Shown here: in pieces, positions 9,733 to 17,915 of the stretch
Layout: each line of letters opens with the position of its first letter
How positions within the stretch are numbered: the first letter of the stretch is position 1
Source of the DNA: Fidelibacterota bacterium
Lineage (GTDB): Bacteria; Fidelibacterota; Marinisomatia; SCGC-AAA003-L08; TS1B11
Direction of reading: 5' to 3'
DNA: 64,000 nucleotides
Assembly (NCBI GenBank): GCA_004124295.1
Contig: SCKI01000013.1
Span: 29,491-93,490 of the forward strand
Program-made: the position numbers and the translations under genes
Notes under the pieces: generated by a model
Told to the model about the DNA's origin: nothing
What the model saw: the letters and a program-made list of their open reading frames with translations, nothing else
Database searches by the model: none

Positions 9733-10175
9733 GCCAGGCGGCCCAGTCCGTAAACCAGGGGCCAGGCCAGCAGACCTGCGGCCACATCATCCAGCATGAT
9801 GCCCCAGCCGCCGGGGAGCCCCTGCAGGCGGTTGATGGGACCCGGCTTCCATATATCAAACAGCCTGAAAAATAGAAAGGCTGCCGCCAGATGCAGGTTG
9901 CCGGTTGAGATTCCGGCCAGGGCAATCCAGATGCCCACCACCTCGTCAATGACCACTTCCGACGGGTCGGAGTTGCCGCCGGCCGAGGCCATCCGCTGGG
10001 CTGCCCAGGTGCCGGCCGCGGCGGTAACCAGGATGAGAGCGGCCTGCCCATAGAGCGGCAGAGGCGTCAGGGCCCACCAGATCAGCAGACCCGCCAGGGA
10101 GCCCCAGGTGCCGGGCGCAGGCCGGAGGTAGCCGATCCCCCCGAAGGTGCCGATGGCTATGGCGAGGATTCTAAT
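9729..10175 (-). CDS. pgpA: Phosphatidylglycerophosphatase A, predicted ATT start
   Basis: 148 residues if started at the ATT at 10175. The frame gives IRILAIAIGTFGGIGYLRPA followed by PGTWGSLAGLL, the hallmark PgpA N-terminus, and later SEVVIDEVVGIWIALAG and DDVAAGLLAWPL. PgpA removes the phosphate from phosphatidylglycerophosphate to make phosphatidylglycerol, a membrane step just after PgsA. There is no ATG, GTG or TTG between the pgsA stop and residue 62, so a normal start would delete half the enzyme. The frame is the same as that of pgsA, separated only by its TGA and 9 bases. No clear ribosome binding site is visible. Confidence 0.85.
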   Translation of the reverse strand: MRILAIAIGTFGGIGYLRPAPGTWGSLAGLLIWWALTPLPLYGQAALILVTAAAGTWAAQRMASAGGNSDPSEVVIDEVVGIWIALAGISTGNLHLAAAFLFFRLFDIWKPGPINRLQGLPGGWGIMLDDVAAGLLAWPLVYGLGRLA

Positions 10176-10184
10176 GGAACCGGT

Positions 10185-10769
10185 TCAGTTTGAGCGGGCC
10201 AGGGCGCGGATGGATTCACGGTTGACCACCAGGTAGTCAATGCCGGTGTAGACGGTGAACAGCATGGTGATGAGCATGACGATGGCGATGGCGTTGGTCT
10301 GTTCGATCAGGCTGCTGAGCCAGGTAAGTTCGTAGGCCTTGAGGCTCAAATAGCCCAGCGTGATGATTACGGCGCCCACCTGCATTCCGGTCTTGCCCTT
10401 GGCCCAGTTGCTGGTGGCCATCGGCATATCCCGGTACTCCAGGGCGAAGCGCACAGCGGTAACCACAACATCCCTGAGCACGATGAGGGCCACGATCCAG
10501 GCATAGACCAGGTCCAGGGTGATGAAACTGACCATGGCGGAGAGGACCAGTATCTTGTCTGCCAGGGGATCAAGCATCTTTCCCAGGCGGGACTCGACGC
10601 CCAAGGCCCGGGCCAGCCGGCCGTCGATGATATCGGTTATGCCGGCGATAATGAAGATGAACAGGGCGATGGTATAACCGTGGCCGTTGCCCCAGAACAG
10701 GAAATATATAAACAACGGCGTCATGCCGATGCGCAGGATGGTCAGCAGGTTGGGGATTTGGCGCATCAC
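10185..10769 (-). CDS. pgsA: CDP-diacylglycerol-glycerol-3-phosphate 3-phosphatidyltransferase
   Basis: 194 residues, an integral membrane enzyme making phosphatidylglycerophosphate from CDP-diacylglycerol and glycerol-3-phosphate. The CDP-alcohol phosphotransferase signature is complete: DIIDGRLARALG, then SRLGKMLDPLADK. Several hydrophobic segments span the protein. It starts 4 bases inside the end of recR and is followed in the same frame by pgpA, so the two consecutive steps of phosphatidylglycerol synthesis are adjacent. Confidence 0.96.
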   Translation of the reverse strand: MMRQIPNLLTILRIGMTPLFIYFLFWGNGHGYTIALFIFIIAGITDIIDGRLARALGVESRLGKMLDPLADKILVLSAMVSFITLDLVYAWIVALIVLRDVVVTAVRFALEYRDMPMATSNWAKGKTGMQVGAVIITLGYLSLKAYELTWLSSLIEQTNAIAIVMLITMLFTVYTGIDYLVVNRESIRALARSN

Positions 10770-11350
10770 AGTTCCACCCGTCCGCTGTAGGCATTGGCCA
10801 GGGTTGCCTCGTCGGTATATTCCAGGTTCGAGCCCATGGGCAGACCACGGGCCAGCCGGGTGATCTGCAGCGGCAGGTTTTCGGCCAGTCCGGCGATGTA
10901 ATGGGCCGTGGTATCCCCTTCGATGCTGGGCGGGGTGGCGATAATCAGCTCGTCGATATCGGGCAGCCGGGTGGTGAGGTCGTCCAGATTAAGATCGGCC
11001 GGGGCGATACCGTCCAGGGGTGAAATAATGCCCCCCAGCACGTGATAACGGCCCCGGTACTCCCCCATCCGCTCGAACATCAGGATATCGATGACCCGCT
11101 CGACGACGCAGACCGTGCGGGGGTCGCGAGCCGGATCGGCGCAGACGGGGCACAATTCATCCTCGGCGATATTGTGGCACAGGCGGCACTCCCGGACCTT
11201 TTCCTTCAGGTCGGTGAGAGCGCCGGCCAACTCGGCCACCGCAGCCGGGGACACCGTCAGCAGATGGAACCCGAGGCGCTGGGCAGTTTTGCGGCCTATA
11301 CCGGGGAACTTGCCCAATTCCTGGATCACTTTCTGCAATGCGGGGGGCAA
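10766..11350 (-). CDS. recR: Recombination mediator RecR
   Basis: 194 residues from a TTG at 11350. RecR works with RecF/RecO to load RecA at gaps. It has the N-terminal helix-hairpin-helix (GKFPGIGRKTAQRLGFHLL), a four-Cys zinc finger (CRLCHNIAEDELCPVC, the spacing normal for RecR) and a Toprim domain to the end (VERVIDILMFERMGEYRGRY). GGAG stands 3 bases before the TTG and could be too close, but no better start is present. It follows ybaB and precedes pgsA with a 4-base overlap; dnaX-ybaB-recR is a widely conserved order. Confidence 0.96.
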   Translation of the reverse strand: MPPALQKVIQELGKFPGIGRKTAQRLGFHLLTVSPAAVAELAGALTDLKEKVRECRLCHNIAEDELCPVCADPARDPRTVCVVERVIDILMFERMGEYRGRYHVLGGIISPLDGIAPADLNLDDLTTRLPDIDELIIATPPSIEGDTTAHYIAGLAENLPLQITRLARGLPMGSNLEYTDEATLANAYSGRVEL

Positions 11351-11359
11351 CTGCTCCAG

Positions 11360-11689
11360 TTAAACCTCCGGCAGGTCGAGGCCGCCCAAAGCGGACCCGG
11401 TCAGTTGGTTCATGCGGCGCTGGGCCTCGTCACGAGACTTCTGCAGGCCCTGGTTGACCGCCGCCACCACCAGGTCTTCCACCATTTCGGCATCATCCCG
11501 CAACAGGGACGGATCAATGGTCACTTTCAGCAGCGCCTGCTGGCCGTTCACCAATGCCGTGACGAGTCCGCCGCCGGCCTGGCCCTCCATCTGCAGCTGG
11601 CTCAGTTCGCCCTGCAGCTCTTCGATTTTCTTCTGTACGTTCTGGGCCTGCTGGAGCAGGCCACCTAGTGCAAATCCCTTGGGAAACAT
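11360..11689 (-). CDS. ybaB: YbaB/EbfC family nucleoid-associated protein
   Basis: 109 residues, the usual length. The family forms small dimers that bind DNA. The long N-terminal helix (GGLLQQAQNVQKKIEELQGE) and the strand with VTALVNGQQALLKVTIDPSL match it. It lies 3 bases after dnaX and 9 bases before recR, the standard dnaX-ybaB-recR cluster. Confidence 0.94.
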   Translation of the reverse strand: MFPKGFALGGLLQQAQNVQKKIEELQGELSQLQMEGQAGGGLVTALVNGQQALLKVTIDPSLLRDDAEMVEDLVVAAVNQGLQKSRDEAQRRMNQLTGSALGGLDLPEV

Positions 11690-11692
11690 GGC

Positions 11693-13438
11693 TCAATAAT
11701 CCTCGCCGTTAAACGTTTTGATCAAGTATGAAATGGCCTCATCCGCCGGCGGCGTGGCCGTCTGCCCGGCTGCCGCCTGGGCCGATTCCGGTATGGTCGG
11801 CACCATGGACAGCCGCTGGCCGGTCTGCTGCTCAATGATCTCTTCCACCAGGCCCTTCCGGGCCATCAGCATATCCAGGTGGATGGCCTCACCCGCCCGG
11901 AGATGGATCCCCAGGCGGTCATCCTCAAGGCTGGATATCTGGGCCCCGTCCAGGATGCTGGCGGTGGCGGCACTGCGCGATTCGATTGCCGTCATGATAT
12001 TTCCCCCTTTAGCCTTGACCGCCTCAATGTCGGCCCCCGTCGATTTGGCCTGCGGTTCGGCGGTGCTGGCGGCCCCGGGATTGTCACCGTTCTGCCGGCG
12101 GAAGGAACGGCCGGGCGGGGGCGCGGTCGCGGGCGGCTGCAGCGGTTGGGCCGGTTCGGATGGTCCCGGCGGGAGCGGCTTGGGCTCGGCAACAGCGCCG
12201 GGGGCGGCCGCCTGGCGGGGGTTCTCCGTGGCGGGCTGGGCGGTCTTGGCCGGGGCCGGGGTCTGGGCTGGGGCAGGGGACTGGGCTGGGACCGGGGACT
12301 GGGCTGGGACCGTAGCACCTTGGGGGCCGGGGTCCAGCTTGCCCAGCAGCTCCGCGATGGAGACGCTCCGGTCGAGGCTGGCCATTTTCAGCCACTGGTG
12401 CTCCAGCAGGACCCTGGGCTGGCGGGCGTAACGCATCTGGTTTTCGGTCTCCATACCGATCTGCAGCAGGGCCAGCAGGTCGGCGGTTTGCAGGTCGCCG
12501 GGAATTTCCACCAGGGACCCTTTGGAAGTCAGTGTTGGGTCGCCGGTCTCTATCGTAAGCAGCGCATCCCTCAAGTACAGGTTGAAGCCCTGGGCAATCT
12601 CCTGCAGGTCGTAACCGCGGTCAAAGGTGATCTCGATCTGGGCCAGGACCGCTTTCATATCGTGCCGGGCAATGGCGGCCGCCAAGTCCCTGAAATAGTC
12701 GTCGTCCACCAACCCCAGGATATCGGCTACGGTGGCCTCGTCCACCTGCTCAGTCTGATAGGCGATGACCTGGTCGAGGAGGCTCAGGGCGTCCCGGATA
12801 CTGCCGTCGGCCTTCCGGGCCAGGAGCTGCAGGGCCGTTGCAGTGCTGGCGATATTTTCGTGGGACAGGATTTTTCCCAGCAGCCCGGCAATCTCGGTGA
12901 CCGACACCCGCCGGAAATCGAAGCGCTGTGTCCGGCTGAGAATGGTTTGGGGCACTTTCTGGGGATCGGTGGTGGCCAAGATGAAGACCACATGCTGCGG
13001 CGGCTCTTCCAGCGTCTTCAGCAGGGCATTGAAGGCCTGGGTGGTGAGCATGTGCACTTCGTCAATGATGTAAATGCGGTACAGGCCGGCCGTCGGGGGA
13101 TATTTCACCGCCTCGCGCAGCTCTCTGATCTCGTCGATGCCCCGGTTGGAGGCGGCGTCGATCTCCAGCACGTCGAGGTTGTTGCCCCGGGTGATCTCCG
13201 TGCAGCTGGGGCAGGTGTTGCAGGGCACAGCCCCCTCGCGCTGGCGGCAATTAAGGGTTTTGGCCAGAATCCGGGCCGCCGTGGTTTTACCTACCCCCCG
13301 GGGACCGGTAAAGATATAGGCGTGGGCCACCCTGTCGCGCTCAAGGGCGTTCTGCAGGGTCCGCACCACATGCTCCTGTCCCAGCACGTCGGCAAACTGC
13401 TGTGGACGCCACTTTCGGGACAGCACCTGATAGCTCAT
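11693..13438 (-). CDS. dnaX: DNA polymerase III subunits gamma and tau
   Basis: 581 residues. The clamp-loader ATPase has Walker A GPRGVGKTTAARIL, a zinc module CNTCPSCTEI after the NCRQREGAVP segment, and the DAASNRGIDEIRELRE sensor region. Residues of about 390-450 are a low-complexity Pro/Ala/Gln linker built of repeated PAQSP/PAQTP units, followed by a tau-like C-terminal domain. The repeat DNA makes this stretch prone to length change. The gene heads the dnaX-ybaB-recR run. No clear slippery A-run for gamma production is seen. Confidence 0.96.
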   Translation of the reverse strand: MSYQVLSRKWRPQQFADVLGQEHVVRTLQNALERDRVAHAYIFTGPRGVGKTTAARILAKTLNCRQREGAVPCNTCPSCTEITRGNNLDVLEIDAASNRGIDEIRELREAVKYPPTAGLYRIYIIDEVHMLTTQAFNALLKTLEEPPQHVVFILATTDPQKVPQTILSRTQRFDFRRVSVTEIAGLLGKILSHENIASTATALQLLARKADGSIRDALSLLDQVIAYQTEQVDEATVADILGLVDDDYFRDLAAAIARHDMKAVLAQIEITFDRGYDLQEIAQGFNLYLRDALLTIETGDPTLTSKGSLVEIPGDLQTADLLALLQIGMETENQMRYARQPRVLLEHQWLKMASLDRSVSIAELLGKLDPGPQGATVPAQSPVPAQSPAPAQTPAPAKTAQPATENPRQAAAPGAVAEPKPLPPGPSEPAQPLQPPATAPPPGRSFRRQNGDNPGAASTAEPQAKSTGADIEAVKAKGGNIMTAIESRSAATASILDGAQISSLEDDRLGIHLRAGEAIHLDMLMARKGLVEEIIEQQTGQRLSMVPTIPESAQAAAGQTATPPADEAISYLIKTFNGEDY

Positions 13439-13582
13439 TTGGGATACCTGCCGGTCATCTGGCTGTCTGCCTCATTGATCCTGTGATACGTTTTGCCAGG
13501 GGCCCTATCCTTGGCCGGCCGGCCATGTCGGCGCAATTGTTCAAGTTCAAGCTCCTGCTCCCGCCCGGGCCGTCACTTTCGT

Positions 13583-13655
13583 GGAGTTGAAGGGGATCGA
13601 ACCCTCGACCTCAGCGTTGCGAACGCTGCGCTCTCCCAACTGAGCTACAACCCCA
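13583..13655 (-). tRNA. tRNA-Ala(CGC)
   Basis: A full cloverleaf reads on the minus strand, starting GGGGTTGTAGCTCAG. The acceptor stem GGGGTTG pairs with CAACTCC (one G-U). The anticodon loop is TTCGCAA with anticodon CGC, reading GCG (Ala). The T-arm contains GGTTCGATCC. CCA is not encoded. It lies between dnaX and a hypothetical protein gene; alaS lies in the same window. Confidence 0.95.
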
Positions 13656-13738
13656 TAGTTGGGCCATCAGGCGCTAAAATTTAGAGACCTGACTTCGGCA
13701 TGGCAAGGCACGAAGGCAGAGCGGCGGCGGAAGTTCCC

Positions 13739-14155
13739 CTAGCCGGCCGCCTCGCTTTCAGCGGCATCATTTGACGCCGATTCTTCAGACTCCAGCCGGC
13801 GCTCAATCTCGCTCATATCCCGGTCCTCAGGGGGCGCCTCCGCCTCAGCAGTCTCGGTGCCCCCTTCGTCCCTGTCCAACAGACCGCGCAGGCGGCCATG
13901 GTCTTCCTTGGCCTGCTCCACCAGACCGGTAAACAGATGCTGTACCTCGGCGGTATACTCGTCGATCACCTGGTTCAGGCGGCCGAGGATTTCCTCAAAG
14001 GCCGCTTCGCCGTACTTCTCCAGAATCGGCAGGGTGAGTTCCTCGATGCGCCTGATCACGAGGGCCCGGTTGGCTTCCTGGGGAGTCAACTCCGGCGCGG
14101 CGGTTTTTTTGTCGGTACTGTTTTTGCTGCCTCTGCGGCTCTTGCGTTCAACCAT
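13739..14155 (-). CDS. Charged hypothetical protein, likely coiled
   Basis: 138 residues from the ATG at 14155, which begins MVERKSRRGSKNSTDKK and overlaps the previous gene by 8 bases; the longer open frame to 14344 is out of phase with that gene and lacks coding character. The middle (RRIEELTLPILEKYGEAAFE) and later helix (LNQVIDEYTAEVQHLFTGLV) look helical. The last 45 residues are Glu/Ala-rich and probably disordered. I do not recognise the family. It follows a small two-helix membrane protein, and the two may act together. Confidence 0.6.
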   Translation of the reverse strand: MVERKSRRGSKNSTDKKTAAPELTPQEANRALVIRRIEELTLPILEKYGEAAFEEILGRLNQVIDEYTAEVQHLFTGLVEQAKEDHGRLRGLLDRDEGGTETAEAEAPPEDRDMSEIERRLESEESASNDAAESEAAG

Positions 14156-14375
14156 TGTTGCCCTCTGACGTGTGGCTCTCGGCGGCCTTTTTTGATTGGC
14201 TTGACAGGGTTCCGTAAGCGGCAAAGGCGCTGCCCAATCCCATAAACGGCACCGCCAGGTAGGCCCAACCCCGGTTGCCGGTCCTCCACTGGAGATAGAT
14301 ACCGACCACCACACCAATGGAAAATCCCAGCAGGGCCATGCCAAACAGGATGGATGAAAATGCTCTAAAGTTCAT
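14148..14375 (-). CDS. Small membrane protein, two predicted helices
   Basis: 75 residues with two hydrophobic segments, SSILFGMALLGFSIGVVVGI and WAYLAVPFMGLGSAFAAYGT, separated by a short polar loop. The tail is polar. It overlaps the upstream secreted protein by 4 bases and the downstream charged protein by 8 bases, so the three form one translational unit. It resembles AtpI/AtpZ-type two-helix proteins in size only; I do not claim that function. Confidence 0.6.
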   Translation of the reverse strand: MNFRAFSSILFGMALLGFSIGVVVGIYLQWRTGNRGWAYLAVPFMGLGSAFAAYGTLSSQSKKAAESHTSEGNNG

Positions 14376-15169
14376 GCTTCCCCGAAATGTAAGAATAAAT
14401 AGGTGCGGATTTTATCCTGGACATCACGCTCGATCTTAAAGCCGTGCAAGGCGGCACGGCGAATCCGGACAATCCGTACCGGCAGCGGCGAAAGGGCCAG
14501 ACCCAGCAGCGCCCCCTTGAAGTTAAGGCTGGCCCGGGCTTCAAATCCGCTAACATTCCACAGCGTGTTCCACAGTACTCCGGCGCCCATACCGGCCAGG
14601 GCGCTGGCCATATAGATGCGACGGTCCCCCAGCAGTTCGGCCACGGGGGGATCGCGGTATTTGAGATGGGTCACTTCACCGACCGATATCCGTTGCCGCC
14701 CCCGCTTGCCCCGGCCGCTGAGCAGGAAGTGGTGGCCGTCGAACCCGGTGTAGGTCCCCCGGACCGCCTTGCCTGCCCGGCGATAGAGGACCATCTGGAC
14801 GCCTGTGGGCAGGGCCTGGATGTCGGCCACCGTCTGGTGATAGTCCGTCTCGCCGCTCAGCTTGGCCAGGACCCGTGGATCAATCTCACCGGCCAGATCG
14901 ATGGCCAGCCCCAGGTCGTAGAACTGGCGGGGAGTGTAGCGCCGCCGCTGCCAGCCGTCCCGGGTCCGTATGCGGGCCTCAAACGTGGCTCCCACCTGCA
15001 TGAACTGGGCCGTGAGAAAGCCTTCCAGCTCTCCAAAAATGCGGTAGTATTCCTGTTCGGGAATTTCAATGCTGGTCCCCACCAGCTTGCTGATGACGGG
15101 AATCTCCCAATCCACCGGCTGCTGGGCGGACAGCGCCCCAGCCAGCAACAGCAGGCTAGCCGGCCTCAA
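14372..15169 (-). CDS. Secreted hypothetical protein
   Basis: 265 residues from a TTG at 15169, chosen because it gives a signal peptide (RPASLLLLAGALSAQQ) and is preceded by AGGAGG 12 bases upstream. Longer readings up to 15259 run into the selenoprotein gene in another frame. The mature part contains DGWQRRRYTPRQFYDLGLAI and a basic middle (GRGKRGRQRISVGEVTHLKY); a Gly/Ala-rich hydrophobic segment follows (MASALAGMGAGVLWNTLWNV). No family recognised. Its start overlaps the end of the SelW-like gene by 14 bases. Confidence 0.65.
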   Translation of the reverse strand: MRPASLLLLAGALSAQQPVDWEIPVISKLVGTSIEIPEQEYYRIFGELEGFLTAQFMQVGATFEARIRTRDGWQRRRYTPRQFYDLGLAIDLAGEIDPRVLAKLSGETDYHQTVADIQALPTGVQMVLYRRAGKAVRGTYTGFDGHHFLLSGRGKRGRQRISVGEVTHLKYRDPPVAELLGDRRIYMASALAGMGAGVLWNTLWNVSGFEARASLNFKGALLGLALSPLPVRIVRIRRAALHGFKIERDVQDKIRTYLFLHFGEA

Positions 15170-15386
15170 TAAGGGCGAATACCTCCTTATCTTCGGGGAA
15201 CCGGCCCAGGTCCTTTTTCGAGAATTGCAACTGACCATTGACCGCAATTTCGAAGACACCCCCTTGCCCTGGAATCAGCGTAAAGTTTTCGATACGTTCC
15301 GAATATATATCCAGCACCCTTTCCGCCAAACTGGCGGCTCTAGGAAGATAGTTTCATTGCTGGCAGTATTCCAACTCAATCTTCAT
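15156..15386 (-). CDS. SelW/Rdx-family selenoprotein with in-frame UGA (Sec11)
   Basis: 76 residues if the TGA at 15356-15354 is read as selenocysteine. The protein starts MKIELEYCQQ, then Sec, then NYLPRAASLAERVLDIYSER, and ends after GVFEIAVNG and GRFPEDKEVFALIEAG. That is the SelW/SelT/SelH (Rdx) thioredoxin-like fold with its redox motif CxxU (C8, U11); the GGVFEI and GRFPE..E segments are characteristic. A strong ribosome binding site (AAAGGAGG, 4 bases before ATG) precedes it. A hairpin follows the TGA at the right distance for a bacterial SECIS. Without Sec the peptide would end after 10 residues. The role is probably thiol redox; selA, selB, selC and selD are not in this window. Confidence 0.85.
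15323..15337 (-). promoter_or_regulatory. Predicted bacterial SECIS hairpin of the SelW-like gene
   Basis: Starting 16 bases after the UGA, the minus strand reads CCGCC-AGTTT-GGCGG, a perfect 5-bp stem with a 5-base loop whose second base is G followed by U. Bacterial SECIS elements lie inside the coding sequence a short way past the UGA and present a G/U-containing apical loop to SelB. Position and loop fit; binding is inferred. Confidence 0.65.
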
Positions 15387-15431
15387 GGCCCCTCCTTTCA
15401 GCGCCTTTCAATTCAGGCCGCTTTAAAATAT

Positions 15432-15584
15432 TCAGCGGAAAAACGTAGACCATATAAAGAGCGCCCCCAGACCCGCCACAAGGGCGGCCACAAAGACCAG
15501 CAGGATGGCCGCGCGTTTGAAGCCGCGTCCGCCACTGTCGTACCGGTAAATATCCCGGGTATCGCCCGGCCCCGTCTCAGGCAT
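15432..15584 (-). CDS. Small single-pass membrane protein
   Basis: 50 residues: MPETGPGDTRDIYRYDSGGR, then a basic GFKR and one hydrophobic helix to the end (AAILLVFVAALVAGLGALFI). AGGGG stands 6 bases before the ATG. It lies 12 bases after the FecR protein gene and about 45 bases before the SelW-like gene. No family recognised. Confidence 0.55.
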   Translation of the reverse strand: MPETGPGDTRDIYRYDSGGRGFKRAAILLVFVAALVAGLGALFIWSTFFR

Positions 15585-15596
15585 GGCCGGCCCCTA

Positions 15597-17915
15597 TCAA
15601 AAACGGAACGCCGTCTCAATGAGCAACAGGCGCACCTCCTCAATCTCTCCGGCCACATTCCGGTAGGAGACCTGCTGATTATAGACCATATCGACCCCTG
15701 CCGCCAACTCATAAGCCACCCGGAATCCCCAAGTGGTGTTCACGCTGGGGTTGGCGAAATCAAACGGGTTCTCATCGTTGGTGCGGATATAGTAGGCCAT
15801 GGCCTCGGATATCTTGGGGATCGGATCGGTGTTGATGGACAGATTGACCAGGAAACTGTTGCTCGGCCCGGAGGACGTATCCGGCGGCGAAAGCTGCTGG
15901 TAGGCGGCTCCGAAGGTGACCAGGTTAAACAGGTTCGCCGAAGCGGAGCCGTAGATACCGGACAGCCCCACAGGATAGTTCTGCATCAGCACCTGATCCT
16001 TGGTGGACACCGAATCGGCCACGACGGCGCCGATCTGCGCCCGCTCCAGGTCATAGGTGGCGTTGAAGAACCCGTGCTGGAACAGGGGCGAGGTGGCGCG
16101 GTACTCGAAGCTTATGTTCAGGAACTTGAGAATCTGCGCCCTGAGGCCGGGACCGATCAGGCCGAACCCGGTGCTCGAACGCGTCACTTCACCCGTGGTA
16201 CTTATCGCCTCCAGCGTGTCGTTATAACTGAGAAATGCCGCTTCCGTATAAACCATCAAGTTAAGGAGCTTGTTGCTTATAATTGGGTAGCTCAAATCAA
16301 AACTCAGCCCCGTGATTGCGCTGTTGGCGAGGGACTTGTTGAACGGCGGTGGCTTCAGGTCCCAACCATCAATATCGTTATTGGGCTGAAAGAGGGAGTC
16401 CGGTGTTTGGTCCGTGAAACCGTCACCATCCCTGTCGAACTCGTTCTCCTTATCATCGTCGGCCCAGCCGTCGCCATCGGTGTCGACGGACCACAGTTTA
16501 TCATCGGGGAAGTCGTCCACCACGTCGGGGACCCCGTCGCCGTCCTTATCCTTGAGTCCGCCATACTGATTGAGGTCGGTGACGAGATTCATCCCGAGGG
16601 TCAGGGGAAAGGCCTCGGACAGTTGGTAGGTCCCCCGGAGGCCGATCAAACCACCCCCGCCGCTGAATTCCTTGAGATCGGCGGCAAAGCCCTTCAGCCT
16701 GAATTTATTGCCGATGGCGCCACCCAGTTCAAAGCCGACCCGCCGGACCTGCGGGAACTCGGCCATATTGGAGTAGTTGCTCATCAGGCCGCCGAAGCCG
16801 TACTGTACTTGCGGCAGCGCTCCCACCTGGAAAAAGAACGGATCCTGCTCCGTGCCCCAGCGCAGGTACATGATCTTGTCCAGGTAGTCAGAGGGCTCGT
16901 CCCACTCATCCGGGCGGAAGTCTCCCTGCGCATCCATGTAGCCGACCAGGTCCAGGCCCACGGCCAGTTTGCCGATGGAGAACTCGGGCCGCAAGGCCAG
17001 CTGGTAATAGACCTTACCATCAATGGTTACCGATCCCAGGCCCAGGCCCAGGCCCGGTCCCGTTGCTTCGGCCGCCTCTTCCTCGGGTGGTCCTTCCTCG
17101 GTGCCGGCGGTATCGATCAGCACCGGCTCAGTAGTGCTGGGGGTGGCCTCGGTCAGGCCTTCAAAGATAGACTCGCTGGGGACTTCGGGAGCGTCCGGCG
17201 CCGGTTCGGCCGGGGCCTCCTCAACTCCTTCGGCCGTGCCTTCCTCGGCGGGCCCCTCGTCATCACCCTCCGGCTCAGGCTCTGGCACCGGCGTCACATC
17301 ATCCGGATCGACCGGCATTTGCTGCGGCGATACCGGCACCGGCGGCGTAATCAGCCCTGTGGCAGTGGAGGTGATCATCGTATTGGCGGTCAGGTTCTGG
17401 GTCAGACCGCTGACGATATTCAGAATCTCCACCACACCTTCGATACCGTAGGCCACGTCAATGCCGACATTGGGATCGGAGACCAGCCAGAAATCGGTCC
17501 CCTTCACCGATGCCACCGAGTTGGGCGTCTCCACCCGAAAGTCCTTGATGGGCTCGGGCAGGTTGGACCGCAAAGTGCCGAAACGGAGGTCCACCGTCCG
17601 GACACCCGTGGATTCGACGAGCTGTATCTGGCTGTTTTCTTTAATTTTCAGGAGCGTTCGATCATCGAGGAAAATAAGCGACGCGAAGCCGCCAGGGCCA
17701 GACTGCACGGCATCGCCATCGAACAACTGCATCTGTGCGGCCAAAGGTGTGTTGAAATCGGAATCTACCAGCCGCTTGAGCTGCACCGATCCCAGGGTCC
17801 TGATGACCTGAGCCAGGGGAGCTTGCGCCGCTAAGGGCGTCTGGATGGAAGTCAACAGGGCGCCCACCAGCAGGTGGACAAATAGAACATTTCTGCGACG
17901 CTTGGTTGGCTGCAT
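15597..17915 (-). CDS. FecR-domain outer-membrane protein with calcium-type repeats and predicted beta-barrel
   Basis: 772 residues from the ATG at 17915 (GAGAGG upstream), giving a signal peptide ending LLTSIQTPLAAQ; the open frame back to 18062 is not used. Residues of about 30-170 are a FecR domain (DGDAVQSGPGGFASLIFLDD, VETPNSVASVKGTDFWL), a periplasmic sensor or scaffold fold. A Pro/Glu-rich linker follows. Residues of about 450-505 hold thrombospondin type 3-like Asp-rich repeats (DKDGDGVPDVVDDFPDD, DTDGDGWADDD, DRDGDGFTD) that usually bind calcium. The rest looks like beta-barrel strands and ends in the aromatic ETAFRF expected of outer-membrane proteins. Function unknown. Confidence 0.8.
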   Translation of the reverse strand: MQPTKRRRNVLFVHLLVGALLTSIQTPLAAQAPLAQVIRTLGSVQLKRLVDSDFNTPLAAQMQLFDGDAVQSGPGGFASLIFLDDRTLLKIKENSQIQLVESTGVRTVDLRFGTLRSNLPEPIKDFRVETPNSVASVKGTDFWLVSDPNVGIDVAYGIEGVVEILNIVSGLTQNLTANTMITSTATGLITPPVPVSPQQMPVDPDDVTPVPEPEPEGDDEGPAEEGTAEGVEEAPAEPAPDAPEVPSESIFEGLTEATPSTTEPVLIDTAGTEEGPPEEEAAEATGPGLGLGLGSVTIDGKVYYQLALRPEFSIGKLAVGLDLVGYMDAQGDFRPDEWDEPSDYLDKIMYLRWGTEQDPFFFQVGALPQVQYGFGGLMSNYSNMAEFPQVRRVGFELGGAIGNKFRLKGFAADLKEFSGGGGLIGLRGTYQLSEAFPLTLGMNLVTDLNQYGGLKDKDGDGVPDVVDDFPDDKLWSVDTDGDGWADDDKENEFDRDGDGFTDQTPDSLFQPNNDIDGWDLKPPPFNKSLANSAITGLSFDLSYPIISNKLLNLMVYTEAAFLSYNDTLEAISTTGEVTRSSTGFGLIGPGLRAQILKFLNISFEYRATSPLFQHGFFNATYDLERAQIGAVVADSVSTKDQVLMQNYPVGLSGIYGSASANLFNLVTFGAAYQQLSPPDTSSGPSNSFLVNLSINTDPIPKISEAMAYYIRTNDENPFDFANPSVNTTWGFRVAYELAAGVDMVYNQQVSYRNVAGEIEEVRLLLIETAFRF

